From Parendozoicomonas verongulae (lineage in GTDB: Bacteria > Pseudomonadota > Gammaproteobacteria > Pseudomonadales > Endozoicomonadaceae): DNA of 39,287 bases. Positions 1 to 9,231 of this stretch are shown here, in pieces (the stretch's first letter is position 1; the number at the start of each line of letters is the position of its first letter). A program made the translations under genes and the position numbers. Where the stretch lies: assembly GCF_009711465.1 (NCBI RefSeq), contig NZ_SMME01000841.1:1-39287 (forward strand). The letters run 5' to 3'. The notes below the pieces were generated by a model. That model did no database searches. It was not told where the DNA came from and worked only from the letters and a program-made list of their open reading frames with translations.

Positions 1-105
1 TATAATTCTTCCCCCCCCCGCGCCGAATATCACAGGAATAAAAATTTCACCTTACATGAGGAACACATATGTGAAACGTCCAGCCTTGGCAGTAAGATAA
101 CGATT

Positions 106-123
106 GGGGGTTATTTAACCCCC
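106..123. promoter_or_regulatory. Inverted repeat in the avtA leader
   Basis: An 18-base perfect inverted repeat (GGGGGTTA-TT-TAACCCCC) lies 33 bases before the avtA start. No T-tract follows, so it does not look like a standard terminator. A smaller palindrome, CACATATGTG, sits at 64-73. Either could be an operator or a 5'-UTR hairpin; the regulator is unknown. Confidence 0.4.
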
Positions 124-156
124 ACAGCAAGTAAGCAGGCAACAATTGGGATTCAC

Positions 157-1410
157 ATGAAACTGTCCAAGTTCGGGGAGAAACTCACCAGTCATTCCGG
201 CATATTGTCTTTAATGGATGATCTGGGTAACGCCCTGGCAGATAACGACCATATGATTATGATGGGCGGTGGGAATCCGGCCCATATTCCTGAAGTGGAA
301 GACGTTTTTAAACAACGTCTGCGCCGGATTACGGAGTCTCAATCCGAGTTCACCCGGTTCATCGGCACCTATGACCCTCCCGGTGGTGATCAGTCATTTT
401 GTCGCGAGCTGGCAGCTATGCTGCGACGCCGATTCGGATGGAAGCTGACTGAGCGCAATATCTGCCTGACCCAGGGCAGCCAGACAGCTTTTTTCATGCT
501 ATTTAACATGCTGGCTGGCGAAAATGCCCAAGGGGAAAAGCGAGTTATACAGCTTCCTCTGGCACCGGAATATATTGGCTATAGCGACACAGGCATAACT
601 GAAGGCCTGTTCGCAGCCGCACGCCCGGACATCAAGGAAATCGATACCCACACATTCAAGTACCACGTCAACTTCAACACACTGACAGTAAACGATAACA
701 CAGCTGCATTCTGCGTCTCTCGCCCCACTAACCCAACAGGGAATGTGTTAACAGATCAGGAGATTGAAACCCTGGACTCTCTGGCCAGACAACACAATAT
801 CCCCCTGATTATCGACGGTGCCTATGGCCTGCCATTTCCAGAGCTGGTATTTACGGAAGCCACGCCCCACTGGGATGAGCACGTTATTCTGTGTCTGAGC
901 CTCTCCAAAATGGGCCTCCCGGCTCTGCGTACCGGTATTGTCGTAGCCAGCGAAGAGGTGATTACTGCCATGTCCGCCATCAGCGCCATCACCAGCCTCG
1001 CCCCCAATAGTGCAGGCGCTTTGATGGTGAGCGACATGATCCGTGACGATAGCATTATCAGCCTGAGCCAGAACGTCATCCGCCCCTGGTATGAAGAGCG
1101 TATGGCTTTCGCCAGAAATGAACTGCATCAACAGCTGGGTAACCTGCCCTGGGCTATGCATAAACCTGAAGGAGCCATGTTTCTGTGGCTCTGGTTTAAA
1201 GATCTGCCTGTGAGCAGCCTGGAGCTGTATGAGAAGCTCAAACAGCGTGGTGTCCTGGTGGTATCCGGCCACTACTTCTTTCCAGGCATGCAAGACGACT
1301 GGCCCCACAAAAATGAATGTCTGCGTGTAACTTACACTCGCGATCCTGCTGTCGTTAAACAGGGCATCGCTATTATTGCTGAAGAGGTGCGAAAGCTTTA
1401 CCAGGGGTAA
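157..1410 (+). CDS. avtA: Valine--pyruvate transaminase AvtA
   Basis: This is a PLP-dependent fold-type I aminotransferase that interconverts valine and 2-oxoisovalerate with alanine/pyruvate in the cytoplasm, at the end of branched-chain amino acid synthesis. Its 417 residues match the usual AvtA length, and the N-terminus (MKLSKFGEKLTSHSGILSL) is typical. The PLP-binding lysine is expected at K251 in the LSLSKMGLPALRTG stretch. The substrate and cofactor motifs SRPTNPTGNVLT and IIDGAYGLPFP lie before it. The ATG at 157 has only a weak ribosome site (TTGGGA), but the N-terminus aligns well with the family. It is a single-gene unit closed by a strong hairpin at 1429. No oddities were seen. 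Confidence 0.95.
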   Translation: MKLSKFGEKLTSHSGILSLMDDLGNALADNDHMIMMGGGNPAHIPEVEDVFKQRLRRITESQSEFTRFIGTYDPPGGDQSFCRELAAMLRRRFGWKLTERNICLTQGSQTAFFMLFNMLAGENAQGEKRVIQLPLAPEYIGYSDTGITEGLFAAARPDIKEIDTHTFKYHVNFNTLTVNDNTAAFCVSRPTNPTGNVLTDQEIETLDSLARQHNIPLIIDGAYGLPFPELVFTEATPHWDEHVILCLSLSKMGLPALRTGIVVASEEVITAMSAISAITSLAPNSAGALMVSDMIRDDSIISLSQNVIRPWYEERMAFARNELHQQLGNLPWAMHKPEGAMFLWLWFKDLPVSSLELYEKLKQRGVLVVSGHYFFPGMQDDWPHKNECLRVTYTRDPAVVKQGIAIIAEEVRKLYQG

Positions 1411-1428
1411 ATAGTCTGTTCTTGTTGA

Positions 1429-1456
1429 GAGCCGCCTGAGGGCGGCTCCTTTCTTA
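1429..1456 (+). terminator. Rho-independent terminator after avtA
   Basis: A perfect 8-bp GC stem, GAGCCGCC/GGCGGCTC with a TGAG loop, is followed by CTTTCTT. It lies 18 bases after the avtA stop. Confidence 0.85.
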
Positions 1457-1534
1457 ACACCTGAATTCTTGCCGCGGCTGGATTTTCCCCTGATCCCCTT
1501 CTAACTTTCAGCCACTGCCCTCGAGGATTCGCAT

Positions 1535-2086
1535 ATGAAATACCTGCCCTCATCCGCTTTAGTTCTCAGCAGTTTGCTAATAGGATCCGCCTTAACAACA
1601 GCGCCACTGGCTATAAGCGACACGGGCAAATCAGCCTCTGATGCAAAAGCCAAAACAACAAATGCGGATAATACCCTTAGGTTGGAGAAGGTGATTAGTA
1701 TTGCTCGGGAAACACAACCAACAATGCGCGTTATCAACACCTTCGAGTCATCTTTTAACGGGAAGGAAGTGGATCAGGTGTATTACCTGCTCCCGAAAAA
1801 CAAAATCACCCGCATCATGACGATCGACTCTTTCTCCGGAAAAGTCCTTGAAGACCGTCCTTACAGCGTGCCTGAAAAGAGAACGGCGATCCCTCTGGAA
1901 ACACTGATTAGCCAGCTGCGGGAAAAATACAGTATTCGTAAAATCGTGCGCACAAGAACGGCTCAACAGGATGGCCGGGATGTACGCATTATCATCTACA
2001 TAGACAATCTCAAGCAGCAGCACCTGATGGTTGTGGATACCAAAACAGGTGAAGTTATCTCTGATAAAGCGCGTAAGTTCTCCTGA
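1535..2086 (+). CDS. Secreted PepSY-like domain protein
   Basis: This 183-residue protein is of unknown function. The first ~28 residues form a signal peptide (MKYLPSSALVLSSLLIGSAL) leading to the periplasm. A linker rich in K, S, A and T follows. The mature part carries two similar units of about 60 residues. Each is a helix followed by beta strands ending in a D-x-x-[ST]-G-[KE]-V pattern (IDSFSGKVLEDRP near residues 98-110 and VDTKTGEVISD near 168-178), which is typical of PepSY-type folds. PepSY proteins are often protease inhibitors or small periplasmic sensors, so the role here is open. The ATG at 1535 has a GAGGA ribosome site at good spacing. It stands alone, convergent with the antiporter gene at 2168. 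Confidence 0.75.
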   Translation: MKYLPSSALVLSSLLIGSALTTAPLAISDTGKSASDAKAKTTNADNTLRLEKVISIARETQPTMRVINTFESSFNGKEVDQVYYLLPKNKITRIMTIDSFSGKVLEDRPYSVPEKRTAIPLETLISQLREKYSIRKIVRTRTAQQDGRDVRIIIYIDNLKQQHLMVVDTKTGEVISDKARKFS

Positions 2087-2167
2087 GCTCATGAACCAGA
2101 CTCACGCTCTTTCCCCTAAGTCCCTGTCGTGCGGGCGGGGACATACAAACGCCCCCCCTGTTGGCAT

Positions 2168-3571
2168 TCAACTTATCGCACCAAAACTCAAAACAACCAT
2201 TAGGAAAACACTCAGAATAACCAATAATGGCCAGATGAAAGCGATCCACCTGTTGTAAGAAATACGACCAATAGCCAACCCTCCCATCACCACACCGGAG
2301 GTTGGCGTGATCAGATTCACCACACCACTGGCAGACTGATAGGCAGTAATCACCAGATCCCGCCCCACATTGGAGAAGTCCGCCAGTGGTGCCATGATTG
2401 GCATGGTCAAAACTGCCAGCCCCGACGTGGACGGCACAAAAAATGAGAGCACAATCTGAATCCAGTACATCACATTAATAAAGGCGATAGACGACAAGCC
2501 ACTTACAGCCTGCTCCGCCCAAAACAGAATCGTGTCGGTAATCAGCCCGCCATTCATAACCACAACAATGCCACGAGCGATACCAACAACCAGTGCAACC
2601 CCGAGCAAATCCCGAGAGCCATCAACAAAAGTATCGGTAAACTCCTTCTCCCCCATGCGGGCCACAAGGCCTACAACGATGGCCATCACCAGAAACAGTG
2701 ACGACATTCTTGCCATCCACCACCCTTGCGAAGATACGCCCCAGATCATGATGCCAAAGGCTGCAACGAACAGCAGCAGAATGATTTTTCGCTGCCCATT
2801 CAGTTCAGGAACCTCTTCCCCTTTGGAAGCTAAAAAATGTTCACGATTAGATTCCTGTAAGTCCGCCACCAAAGATAAGGAAGGATCCTTGCGAACCTTC
2901 TCGGCATAACGCATGACATAAACAATACAAATCAGCAGGGTAATCCCATAAACCACCAATCGCATATGCAGACCATCGGTAAAAGGGATGCCAGCAGCTT
3001 CGGAAGCAATCACAGTAGCAAATGGATTCACCGTAGATGCCAGAGCCCCCGCACCAGCCCCAATCATAATCAGTGCAATGGCGCTCATAGCATCGTAACC
3101 GGCGGCAATCATTACAGGCGTGAGCAGTAAATAAAACGGCAGGGTTTCTTCCGCCATACCGTAGATGGTTCCTCCAAGTGAAAACAGGAACATTAATATA
3201 GGGATCATCCATTTCTCACGCCCTTTCAGGCCAGACATCGCCGCAGCTATGCCCGCATCAATGGCACCGGTTTTCGTCACTACCGCCAGAAAGCCACCAA
3301 TAAAGAGAATAAAGAACGCAACATCTACACCGTTGGCTTCGTTGGTATCGGGATTATAAAAGCCAGCGATAGGTGCCATCACCACATCCTCGAAGCCTTG
3401 CGGGTTCGGCTCCACCTGATGGTAGGTTCCGGCAATGGGAACCTCTTTACCCAGTGCAGAATCCATACGGGTGCTGTACTGCCCTGCCGGGATAATCCAG
3501 GTAAGAATGGCAACAAAAATGATGATGGCGACCAATATCGTGTAGGCCGAAGGAAAGCTGAACTGCTTCAT
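2168..3571 (-). CDS. YfcC/ArcD-type basic amino-acid antiporter
   Basis: This is a 467-residue inner-membrane carrier of the DcuC/YfcC (C4-dicarboxylate anaerobic carrier-like) family, with about a dozen hydrophobic segments. Family features are an N-terminal helix ending in WIIPAGQY, the FFILFIGGFLAVVTKTGAIDAGI segment and, late in the protein, FVPSTSGLAVLTMPIMAPL followed by LITPTSGVVMGGL; the paired PSTSG/TPTSG hairpin motifs are characteristic. Its place divergent from arcA/arcB points to arginine/ornithine exchange feeding the deiminase pathway. That is an inference from context, because other family members may carry different substrates. The ATG at 3571 is chosen from the N-terminal helix. 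Its ribosome site is only AGGG-like. Confidence 0.85.
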   Translation of the reverse strand: MKQFSFPSAYTILVAIIIFVAILTWIIPAGQYSTRMDSALGKEVPIAGTYHQVEPNPQGFEDVVMAPIAGFYNPDTNEANGVDVAFFILFIGGFLAVVTKTGAIDAGIAAAMSGLKGREKWMIPILMFLFSLGGTIYGMAEETLPFYLLLTPVMIAAGYDAMSAIALIMIGAGAGALASTVNPFATVIASEAAGIPFTDGLHMRLVVYGITLLICIVYVMRYAEKVRKDPSLSLVADLQESNREHFLASKGEEVPELNGQRKIILLLFVAAFGIMIWGVSSQGWWMARMSSLFLVMAIVVGLVARMGEKEFTDTFVDGSRDLLGVALVVGIARGIVVVMNGGLITDTILFWAEQAVSGLSSIAFINVMYWIQIVLSFFVPSTSGLAVLTMPIMAPLADFSNVGRDLVITAYQSASGVVNLITPTSGVVMGGLAIGRISYNRWIAFIWPLLVILSVFLMVVLSFGAIS

Positions 3572-4060
3572 AACAGGACCCTGCCCAGGCTGAAGGGAAG
3601 CTTTTCCGGAGAGTTGGAAAAGCTGGTTATAGCTGAAATATTTTGTACATGCACAATAGGCAACACAAATAAACAGATGAAACCAAACCGCACTACCATC
3701 AATTTAGAAAACTGCACACAGCAAACAGAAACTTTATTTTTTTGTAGTGAAGTAGAAACTCTGACAAAATTATCACCAGAGGAGAAGTATAATCACCCAT
3801 ACAAATACGTATTTATGCGCAATGAAAGTACGACAATTTACGGATATTGTAGGCACTCAAACAGGCTTGCTTATAGCCGTTCAGAAAAACTAATAACCCA
3901 GTGTCAATATGACACAATGCATTTGCGACAATACAAAAGCACATATTAGGAACCCCATTGTAAAAACACTATGTATATGGGGCACTCTGAACGACACGGT
4001 GAAAACGAACAAAAACCGTCACAAAAACAACCTGTTCATTTTCTAAACAGGAGATCCGTT
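3572..4060. promoter_or_regulatory. Divergent control region between the antiporter and arcA
   Basis: This 489-base AT-rich gap holds no convincing gene and must contain the promoters of both the antiporter (left) and arcAB (right). Three symmetrical elements stand out: GTGTCA-ATA-TGACAC at 3901-3915 (perfect), AAATACGTATTT at 3803-3814 (perfect), and TTGT-N6-ACAA at 3643-3656. A CCCCAT...ATGGGG pair spans about 3952-3981, just before arcA. No perfect FNR/ANR box (TTGAT-N4-ATCAA) or clear ArgR box was found. The 3901 repeat is the best candidate operator. Confidence 0.55.
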
Positions 4061-5281
4061 ATGTCCCGTTTCTACGTCGGCTCTGAAGTTGGTCAACTCA
4101 AGAAAGTCCTGGTACACCGCCCTGAACTCTCCCTGCGTCGTCTGACGCCCAGTAACTGCGAAGATCTTCTGTTTGATGACGTACTGCGCATCGAACAGGC
4201 AGGCGCAGAACATGATGCTTTCCAGAACGTTCTCCGTGAGCAGGGTGCTGAAGTTTTTGTACTGCGCGATGTTCTGGCCGAAACACTGGCCAACCCGGAA
4301 GCTAAAGCCTGGGTTCTGGACCGTCAAATCAATGAATTCCGCTACGGCCCTGCCCTGGCCCGCGAAGTCCGCGCCTACTTTGACGACATGAGCACTTCTG
4401 ATCTGGCCTCTCATCTGATCGGCGGCCTGACCGTAAGCGAACTGAATTCCAACAGCGGCAGCCCGACTCTGGGCATGCTGACTGAAACCGACTTTATTCT
4501 GGACCCTATTCCTAACCACCTGTTCACCCGCGATACCTCCTGCTGGGTATACGGCGGAGTATCTGTAAACCCGATGGCCAAGCCTGCCCGTAAGCGCGAA
4601 ACCGTTCACATGCGCGCCATCTACAAGTTTCACCCTATGTTCAAAGATGCCGACTTCCATACTTACTACGGTGATACAGATCAGAACTATGATCTGGGTA
4701 CCATCGAAGGCGGCGATGTTCTGGTTATTGGCCGCGGCGCCGTTCTTATCGGCATGTCTGAGCGTACCACTCCACAGGGTGTTGAAAGTCTGACGCGTTC
4801 TCTGTTCAAGACCGGCCAGGCCACAAAGGTTATCGCACTGGAACTGCCTAAGGCACGCAGCTGTATGCACCTGGATACCGTGTTTACCCACATGGATATC
4901 GACTGCTTCACCTACTACCCAGACATCATGAAGGGCAACAACTGCTGGGAACTGACTCCGGGTGATAACGAAGATATCGCCTTCACTCAGGTCACCGACG
5001 GCTTCACCAACTCCATCGCCCGCGCTCTGGATCTGGATACCCTGCGTATGATCCCAACCGGCGGCGATGTATTTGAAGCCGAACGCGAACAGTGGAACGA
5101 TGCCAACAACGTACTGGCGGTTAAGCCCGGCACCGTTGTGACTTACGAGCGTAACGTTTACACCATCGAGAACATGCAAAAGGCCGGTATTGAAGTACTG
5201 ACCATTCCTGGCGAAGATCTGGGCCGAGGCCGAGGCGGCGCTCGCTGCATGAGCTGCCCGATGGAACGTGACGACATCTAA
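4061..5281 (+). CDS. arcA: Arginine deiminase
   Basis: This cytoplasmic enzyme hydrolyses L-arginine to citrulline and ammonia, the first step of the deiminase (ADI) pathway. The protein has 406 residues. Family signatures are [24 protein letters not shown], the catalytic HLDT-type motif in [16 protein letters not shown], and the C-terminal nucleophile cysteine C399 in [12 protein letters not shown]. The frame is open 30 codons further upstream. The ATG at 4061 is preferred because it has an ACAGGAGA ribosome site 7 bases before it and gives the family N-terminus ([20 protein letters not shown]). arcB follows 81 bases downstream across a hairpin, so the two genes probably form one transcript with ammonia, ATP and acid-resistance roles. 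Confidence 0.97.
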   Translation: MSRFYVGSEVGQLKKVLVHRPELSLRRLTPSNCEDLLFDDVLRIEQAGAEHDAFQNVLREQGAEVFVLRDVLAETLANPEAKAWVLDRQINEFRYGPALAREVRAYFDDMSTSDLASHLIGGLTVSELNSNSGSPTLGMLTETDFILDPIPNHLFTRDTSCWVYGGVSVNPMAKPARKRETVHMRAIYKFHPMFKDADFHTYYGDTDQNYDLGTIEGGDVLVIGRGAVLIGMSERTTPQGVESLTRSLFKTGQATKVIALELPKARSCMHLDTVFTHMDIDCFTYYPDIMKGNNCWELTPGDNEDIAFTQVTDGFTNSIARALDLDTLRMIPTGGDVFEAEREQWNDANNVLAVKPGTVVTYERNVYTIENMQKAGIEVLTIPGEDLGRGRGGARCMSCPMERDDI

Positions 5282-5297
5282 CTGACAAAGCTAAGTG

Positions 5298-5331
5298 CTC
5301 CTGCCCGTTTCTGATACAAATGCGGCAGGAG
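5298..5331 (+). promoter_or_regulatory. Hairpin between arcA and arcB
   Basis: A perfect 8-bp stem (CTCCTGCC/GGCAGGAG) with an 18-base loop lies in the arcA-arcB spacer. No T-tract follows. It may be an mRNA processing or stability element that sets different levels of the two enzymes; this is inference. Confidence 0.5.
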
Positions 5332-5362
5332 ATCAGATAACGTGCAAACAAGGATATATATC

Positions 5363-6364
5363 ATGGCTTTTAACCTGCGCAACCGTAGCTATCTGAAACT
5401 GCTGGACTTCACCACTCAGGAAATCCAGTACCTGCTGGACCTGTCCCGGGACCTGAAGCGTGCCAAATACGCCGGCGCTGAACAGCAACGCCTGAAGGGC
5501 AAGAATGTTGCCCTGATCTTTGAGAAAGCATCCACCCGTACCCGTTGTGCATTTGAAGTGGCAGCCTTTGACCAGGGCGCACAGGTCACTTACATCTCCG
5601 GCGGCTCTCAGATGGGTAAGAAAGAGACTGTAAAAGACACCGCTCGTGTACTGGGTCGTATGTACGACGGTATCGAATTCCGTGGTTCCAGGCAGCAACA
5701 CGTAGAAGAGCTGGCTGAGTTCTCTGGTGTACCAGTATGGAACGGCCTGACTGACGAATGGCACCCTACTCAGATCCTGGCAGACATGCTGACCATGATC
5801 GAACATGGCCGTGGCAAGCAACTGCACGAAATGAAGTTCTGCTACCTGGGCGACGGTCGCAACAACATGGGTAACTCCCTGATGGTTGGCCTGGTGAAGA
5901 TGGGCGTAGATTTCCGTATCGCAGCGCCTAAGGCCTATCAGCCTGAAGAGTGGCTGGTAGAAGAGTGTCAGAAGATCGCCGAGAAGACTGGCGCCAGGAT
6001 CACCCTGACTGAAAACGTTGACGAGGCAGTGAAAGACTGTGACTTCCTGTACACCGACGTCTGGGTATCCATGGGTGAGCCAGCCGAAGCCTGGGACGAA
6101 CGTGTTGCCCTGATGAAGCCTTTCCAGGTAAACGCTGAAATGATGGCCAGGACCGGCAACCCACACTGTAAGTTCATGCACTGTCTGCCAGCTTTCCACA
6201 ACGAAGACACCACTATCGGTGCTGAGGTTGCTGAGAAGTACGGCATGAACGGCCTGGAAGTCACTGAAGACGTGTTTGAGTCTGAAGCCTCTATCGTATT
6301 CGACGAAGCAGAAAACCGTATGCACACTATCAAGGCTGTTATGGTTGCCACACTTGGCGAATAA
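5363..6364 (+). CDS. arcB: Ornithine carbamoyltransferase (catabolic, ArcB type)
   Basis: This enzyme catalyses citrulline phosphorolysis to ornithine and carbamoyl phosphate in the ADI pathway, and in principle the reverse anabolic step. The 333 residues contain the carbamoyl-phosphate site STRTR (near residue 55), the HPTQ motif in [12 protein letters not shown], the DVWVSMGE segment, and the ornithine-site HCLP motif in [11 protein letters not shown]. The ATG at 5363 has an AAGGA ribosome site; an in-frame GTG at 5342 has none. The catabolic role is inferred from its position after arcA and the DxWxSMGE/HCLP context. A strong terminator at 6431 ends the arcAB unit. Confidence 0.95.
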   Translation: MAFNLRNRSYLKLLDFTTQEIQYLLDLSRDLKRAKYAGAEQQRLKGKNVALIFEKASTRTRCAFEVAAFDQGAQVTYISGGSQMGKKETVKDTARVLGRMYDGIEFRGSRQQHVEELAEFSGVPVWNGLTDEWHPTQILADMLTMIEHGRGKQLHEMKFCYLGDGRNNMGNSLMVGLVKMGVDFRIAAPKAYQPEEWLVEECQKIAEKTGARITLTENVDEAVKDCDFLYTDVWVSMGEPAEAWDERVALMKPFQVNAEMMARTGNPHCKFMHCLPAFHNEDTTIGAEVAEKYGMNGLEVTEDVFESEASIVFDEAENRMHTIKAVMVATLGE

Positions 6365-6430
6365 TAACCGACAATGAATAACGATAATGAATAGATCAGG
6401 TGGCTAAGGTTAAGTCACCCGAGCCTGGCT

Positions 6431-6463
6431 AAAGCGGAGAGCTGACAGTTCTCCGCTTTTTTT
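6431..6463 (+). terminator. Rho-independent terminator after arcB
   Basis: A perfect 10-bp stem (AAAGCGGAGA/TCTCCGCTTT) with a 9-base loop runs into a seven-T tract. It separates arcAB from the carbamate-kinase homologue, so that gene must have its own promoter or depend on readthrough. Confidence 0.9.
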
Positions 6464-6539
6464 GTTTTGCTCACCGGTTTTTATTGTCTATAAGTACCCT
6501 GTCCCATACCTTTTACCTTTCCTGGGAGAATCTGGCAGC

Positions 6540-7478
6540 ATGCTCGTTGTTATGGCTTTGGGCGCAAACGCTATTCACCCACGGGGTGAGCCACTGGATA
6601 TGCTTGTCCAGCGGGAATACATCCGTGCCGCCGCAAGGTCTGTTGCATCAGTTGCCAAACAGCATCAGGTTGTTCTCACCCACAGCAACGGCCCGCAGGT
6701 CGGGCTGTTATCTCTGGTGAACGAAGGTAATGAAGACGTCGGAAGTAGTCTGTTAGGTGTACTCGGCGCCCAAACCCATAGCATGCTCGGTTTTATGCTG
6801 GAGCAGGAACTTCGCAACGAAATGCCCGGCAGAAAAGTATGTACCATCACCACACAAACGATTGTGGATTCCGACGACCCGGCTTTCAAAAAACCATCAC
6901 AGATGGTTGGCTCTGCTTATACCTTTGAGGAAGCACAGGCCGTACAAAGCGCGAACCCATTCTGGCAGCTTCAACAGGATGGCAATTACTTCCGACGCGT
7001 TGTGGCCTCCCCCAGCCCCCGGGAAATTCTGGAACTGCCTTCATTACGGCATATAGTGTCGTCCGGTGATATCACTGTTATTTGTGGCGGTGGTGGAGGT
7101 ATACCTGTGCGCAGAGATTGTGAAGGCAAGCTCCATGGCATTGAGGCAGTGATAGATCAGGATCGGGCAACTCAGGTTCTTGCTGAAGGCCTGGAAGCCG
7201 ACGCATTGATCTTACTGACAGAGACTGAAGCCATCACAACGAACGCAGGACAACCGGATTCACGCATGATCAGAGAGTGTACACCACAAGCACTGGAGGC
7301 TCTTACCTTTGCGGATATCAGCATGACACCTAAGGTTGAATCCCTATGCCATTTTGTCAGAGCTGGTGGTAAGTTTGGAGCCATCGGCGCACTAGACTCC
7401 GTTCAAGATATTCTGGCAGGAAGGTCAGGCACCTTCGTTAAGGTGGATGTCTCAGACGGAATCACATACTACGACTAA
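6540..7478 (+). CDS. Divergent carbamate kinase homologue, probably altered activity
   Basis: This 312-residue protein of the amino-acid kinase fold is clearly a carbamate kinase paralogue (NGPQVGLL, CGGGGIPV, SMTPK motifs). It departs from the canonical copy at 18041 at sites that copy and the family keep: ALGGNA is ALGANA, HGNGPQ is HSNGPQ, NPTK is KPSQ, and VVDKD is VIDQD. Two of these changes replace lysines thought to contact the substrate or phosphate with glutamine. It may be inactive in ATP synthesis, regulatory, or act on another substrate. The ATG at 6540 is chosen for the family N-terminus and a GGGAGA site; a TTG at 6462 lies on the terminator and is rejected. No clear terminator follows. 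Confidence 0.85.
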   Translation: MLVVMALGANAIHPRGEPLDMLVQREYIRAAARSVASVAKQHQVVLTHSNGPQVGLLSLVNEGNEDVGSSLLGVLGAQTHSMLGFMLEQELRNEMPGRKVCTITTQTIVDSDDPAFKKPSQMVGSAYTFEEAQAVQSANPFWQLQQDGNYFRRVVASPSPREILELPSLRHIVSSGDITVICGGGGGIPVRRDCEGKLHGIEAVIDQDRATQVLAEGLEADALILLTETEAITTNAGQPDSRMIRECTPQALEALTFADISMTPKVESLCHFVRAGGKFGAIGALDSVQDILAGRSGTFVKVDVSDGITYYD

Positions 7479-7857
7479 GGTGTGTCGACATGCCTTTTAT
7501 ATTCTACGACATCTGCCGCACTACAAGCCTCATGCTCTGTTCTGCGGCTCCGAAGTGCTACACAAACAAATTCCATGTTGATTGACCTGGGGTCTGATCA
7601 ACAGACACCCCATCGGAGTTTATCCATAAACATACAGCTATTTGAAATGACTCCCGTTTACAAGGCGGCAGCAGATAAACAATCCTGCTACAAAGTTTGA
7701 ACGTACGTACGTATTTCCACCCGGAAATTGATCTGTGTCACTTCATTACTTCAGCCATTGCTGAAATTATACGCAGCTGTGTATTTTTGGATATCCGCCC
7801 GGTGAGCACGGCGCGTCTGTTTATCCTTGACTCCTTCTACAGGACAGGAAACGAAGT
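7479..7857. promoter_or_regulatory. Leader region of the V-ATPase operon
   Basis: These 379 bases carry no convincing gene. They should hold the promoter of the V-ATPase operon. Symmetrical elements are the palindrome ACGTACGTACGT at 7701-7712, a small TTTCC/GGAAA hairpin at 7714-7727, and a perfect TTCAGC-CATT-GCTGAA hairpin at 7750-7765. An open frame of 72 codons at 7482-7700 has no family character or ribosome site and is not called. Confidence 0.45.
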
Positions 7858-9228
7858 ATGTCCCAGAGCCTAATACGCTATACCAACATCCTCAGTATTG
7901 TGGGTGATATCATCCGGGTGGAAGTGCCCAATCTGGATGGTGCCCAATCACAGGCCCGTAATGGTGACCTGGCATTGATTGAGCAGGATGGCCAGCCCTA
8001 TTCCATGGCGCAGATCATCCGCCTGAGAGGCAGCGAAGTGTCCCTGCAGGTTTTTGCAGGCACCAAAGGCCTTTCCACTAACGCCGCTGTCTGCTTCCTG
8101 GGTGAACCCATGCAGGCAACTTACTCCCCCAACATCCTTGGTCGTATTTTCAACGGTGCAGGCGAGCCTATCGATGGTGGCCCTTCACTGGAGCAGGATC
8201 CCAAAGTTGTTATCGATGGTCCATCCGTTAACCCCGCCCAGCGTGTACTGGCATCCCGTATGGTGCGTACCAACGTCCCCATGATTGATGTATTCAATAC
8301 GCTGGTGGAATCCCAGAAGATCCCCATTTTCTCCGTATCCGGCGAACCTTATAACCAGTTCCTTGCCCGTATCGCGATTCAGGCAGAAGCGGACGTGGTT
8401 ATCTTCGGTGGCATGGGTCTGATCTTCGATGATTACCACTTTTTCAAAACCGAGTTCGAAAGATCGGGCGTATCCTCCCGTACCATCATGTACTCCAATC
8501 AGGCCTCTGACCCAACGGTAGAACGTCTGATGGTACCTGATCTGGCTCTGGCCACTGCAGAACACTTCGCTGTAGAAGAAGGCAAAAAGGTTCTGGTACT
8601 GCTCACCGACATGACCTCCTATGCCGACGCCATGAAAGAGATCGGTGTAGCCATGGACAAGATTCCCGCCAACCGCGGCTACATGGGTGACCTGTACTCT
8701 CAGCTGGCCAGGCGTTACGAAAAGGCTGCCGACTACAAGGGTGCCGGTTCCGTAACCATTCTGGCGGTTACCACCATGCCCGGTAACGACGTAACCCACC
8801 CTGTTCCTGATAACACCGGTTACATCACCGAAGGTCAGTTCTACCTGCATGATGGCGTACTGGATCCATTCGGCTCCCTGTCCCGCCTGAAGCAGATGGT
8901 TGTGGGCAAAGAGACCCGTGACGATCACTCCCAGATCATGAACACCATGATCCGCTTCTACTCCGACTCCGTGAACGCGAAGCAGAAGCAGGCTATGGCG
9001 TTTGAGCTGTCTGACTACGACCTTAAAACCATCAAGTTCGGCGACCTGTTCAGAAAGCGTTTCATGGCACTGGATGCCGCCATGTCACTGGAAGAAGGCC
9101 TGGATACCTGCTGGCAGACTCTGGCGGAGTGCTTCTCCCCGGAAGAAACCCTGATGAAACAGAGCCTGGTGGAAAAATACTGGCCAGCTGATGTGAAGGC
9201 TGAGGCAGCATCCGCCACGGAGGCCTAA
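7858..9228 (+). CDS. atpB: V-type ATPase subunit B
   Basis: This is the non-catalytic nucleotide-binding subunit of the V1 head, which alternates with subunit A in the A3B3 hexamer. It has 456 residues. It resembles subunit A in layout but lacks a Walker A P-loop: IFSVSGEPYNQFLARIAIQA occupies that position. SDPTVERLMVPDLALATAEHFAVEE and VLVLLTDMTSYADAMKEI are typical of B subunits. The ATG at 7858 follows AGGAAACGAAG. It is the first gene of a tight operon with 3-70 base spacings. In chlamydial-type operons B lies just after A; here A is last, making the order permuted. Confidence 0.95.
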   Translation: MSQSLIRYTNILSIVGDIIRVEVPNLDGAQSQARNGDLALIEQDGQPYSMAQIIRLRGSEVSLQVFAGTKGLSTNAAVCFLGEPMQATYSPNILGRIFNGAGEPIDGGPSLEQDPKVVIDGPSVNPAQRVLASRMVRTNVPMIDVFNTLVESQKIPIFSVSGEPYNQFLARIAIQAEADVVIFGGMGLIFDDYHFFKTEFERSGVSSRTIMYSNQASDPTVERLMVPDLALATAEHFAVEEGKKVLVLLTDMTSYADAMKEIGVAMDKIPANRGYMGDLYSQLARRYEKAADYKGAGSVTILAVTTMPGNDVTHPVPDNTGYITEGQFYLHDGVLDPFGSLSRLKQMVVGKETRDDHSQIMNTMIRFYSDSVNAKQKQAMAFELSDYDLKTIKFGDLFRKRFMALDAAMSLEEGLDTCWQTLAECFSPEETLMKQSLVEKYWPADVKAEAASATEA

Positions 9229-9231
9229 GAC

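Noticed and set aside
2093..2167. GC-rich GGGCGGGG...GCCCCCCC stretch as a terminator
   Set aside because: The arms pair only partly and no T-tract follows on either strand.
3643..3656. TTGT-N6-ACAA as an FNR/ANR box for the ADI genes
   Set aside because: The spacing is wrong and the TTGAT/ATCAA half-sites are not matched.
3398..3949. 183-codon plus-strand frame across the antiporter start and divergent promoter
   Set aside because: It overlaps the antiporter N-terminus antisense; the product has no domain and the region must hold promoters.
4043..5179. 378-codon open frame antisense to arcA
   Set aside because: It is a shadow of arcA with no recognisable product.
7482..7700. 72-codon frame between the carbamate-kinase homologue and the V-ATPase operon
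   Set aside because: No ribosome site, no signal peptide and no conserved pattern.
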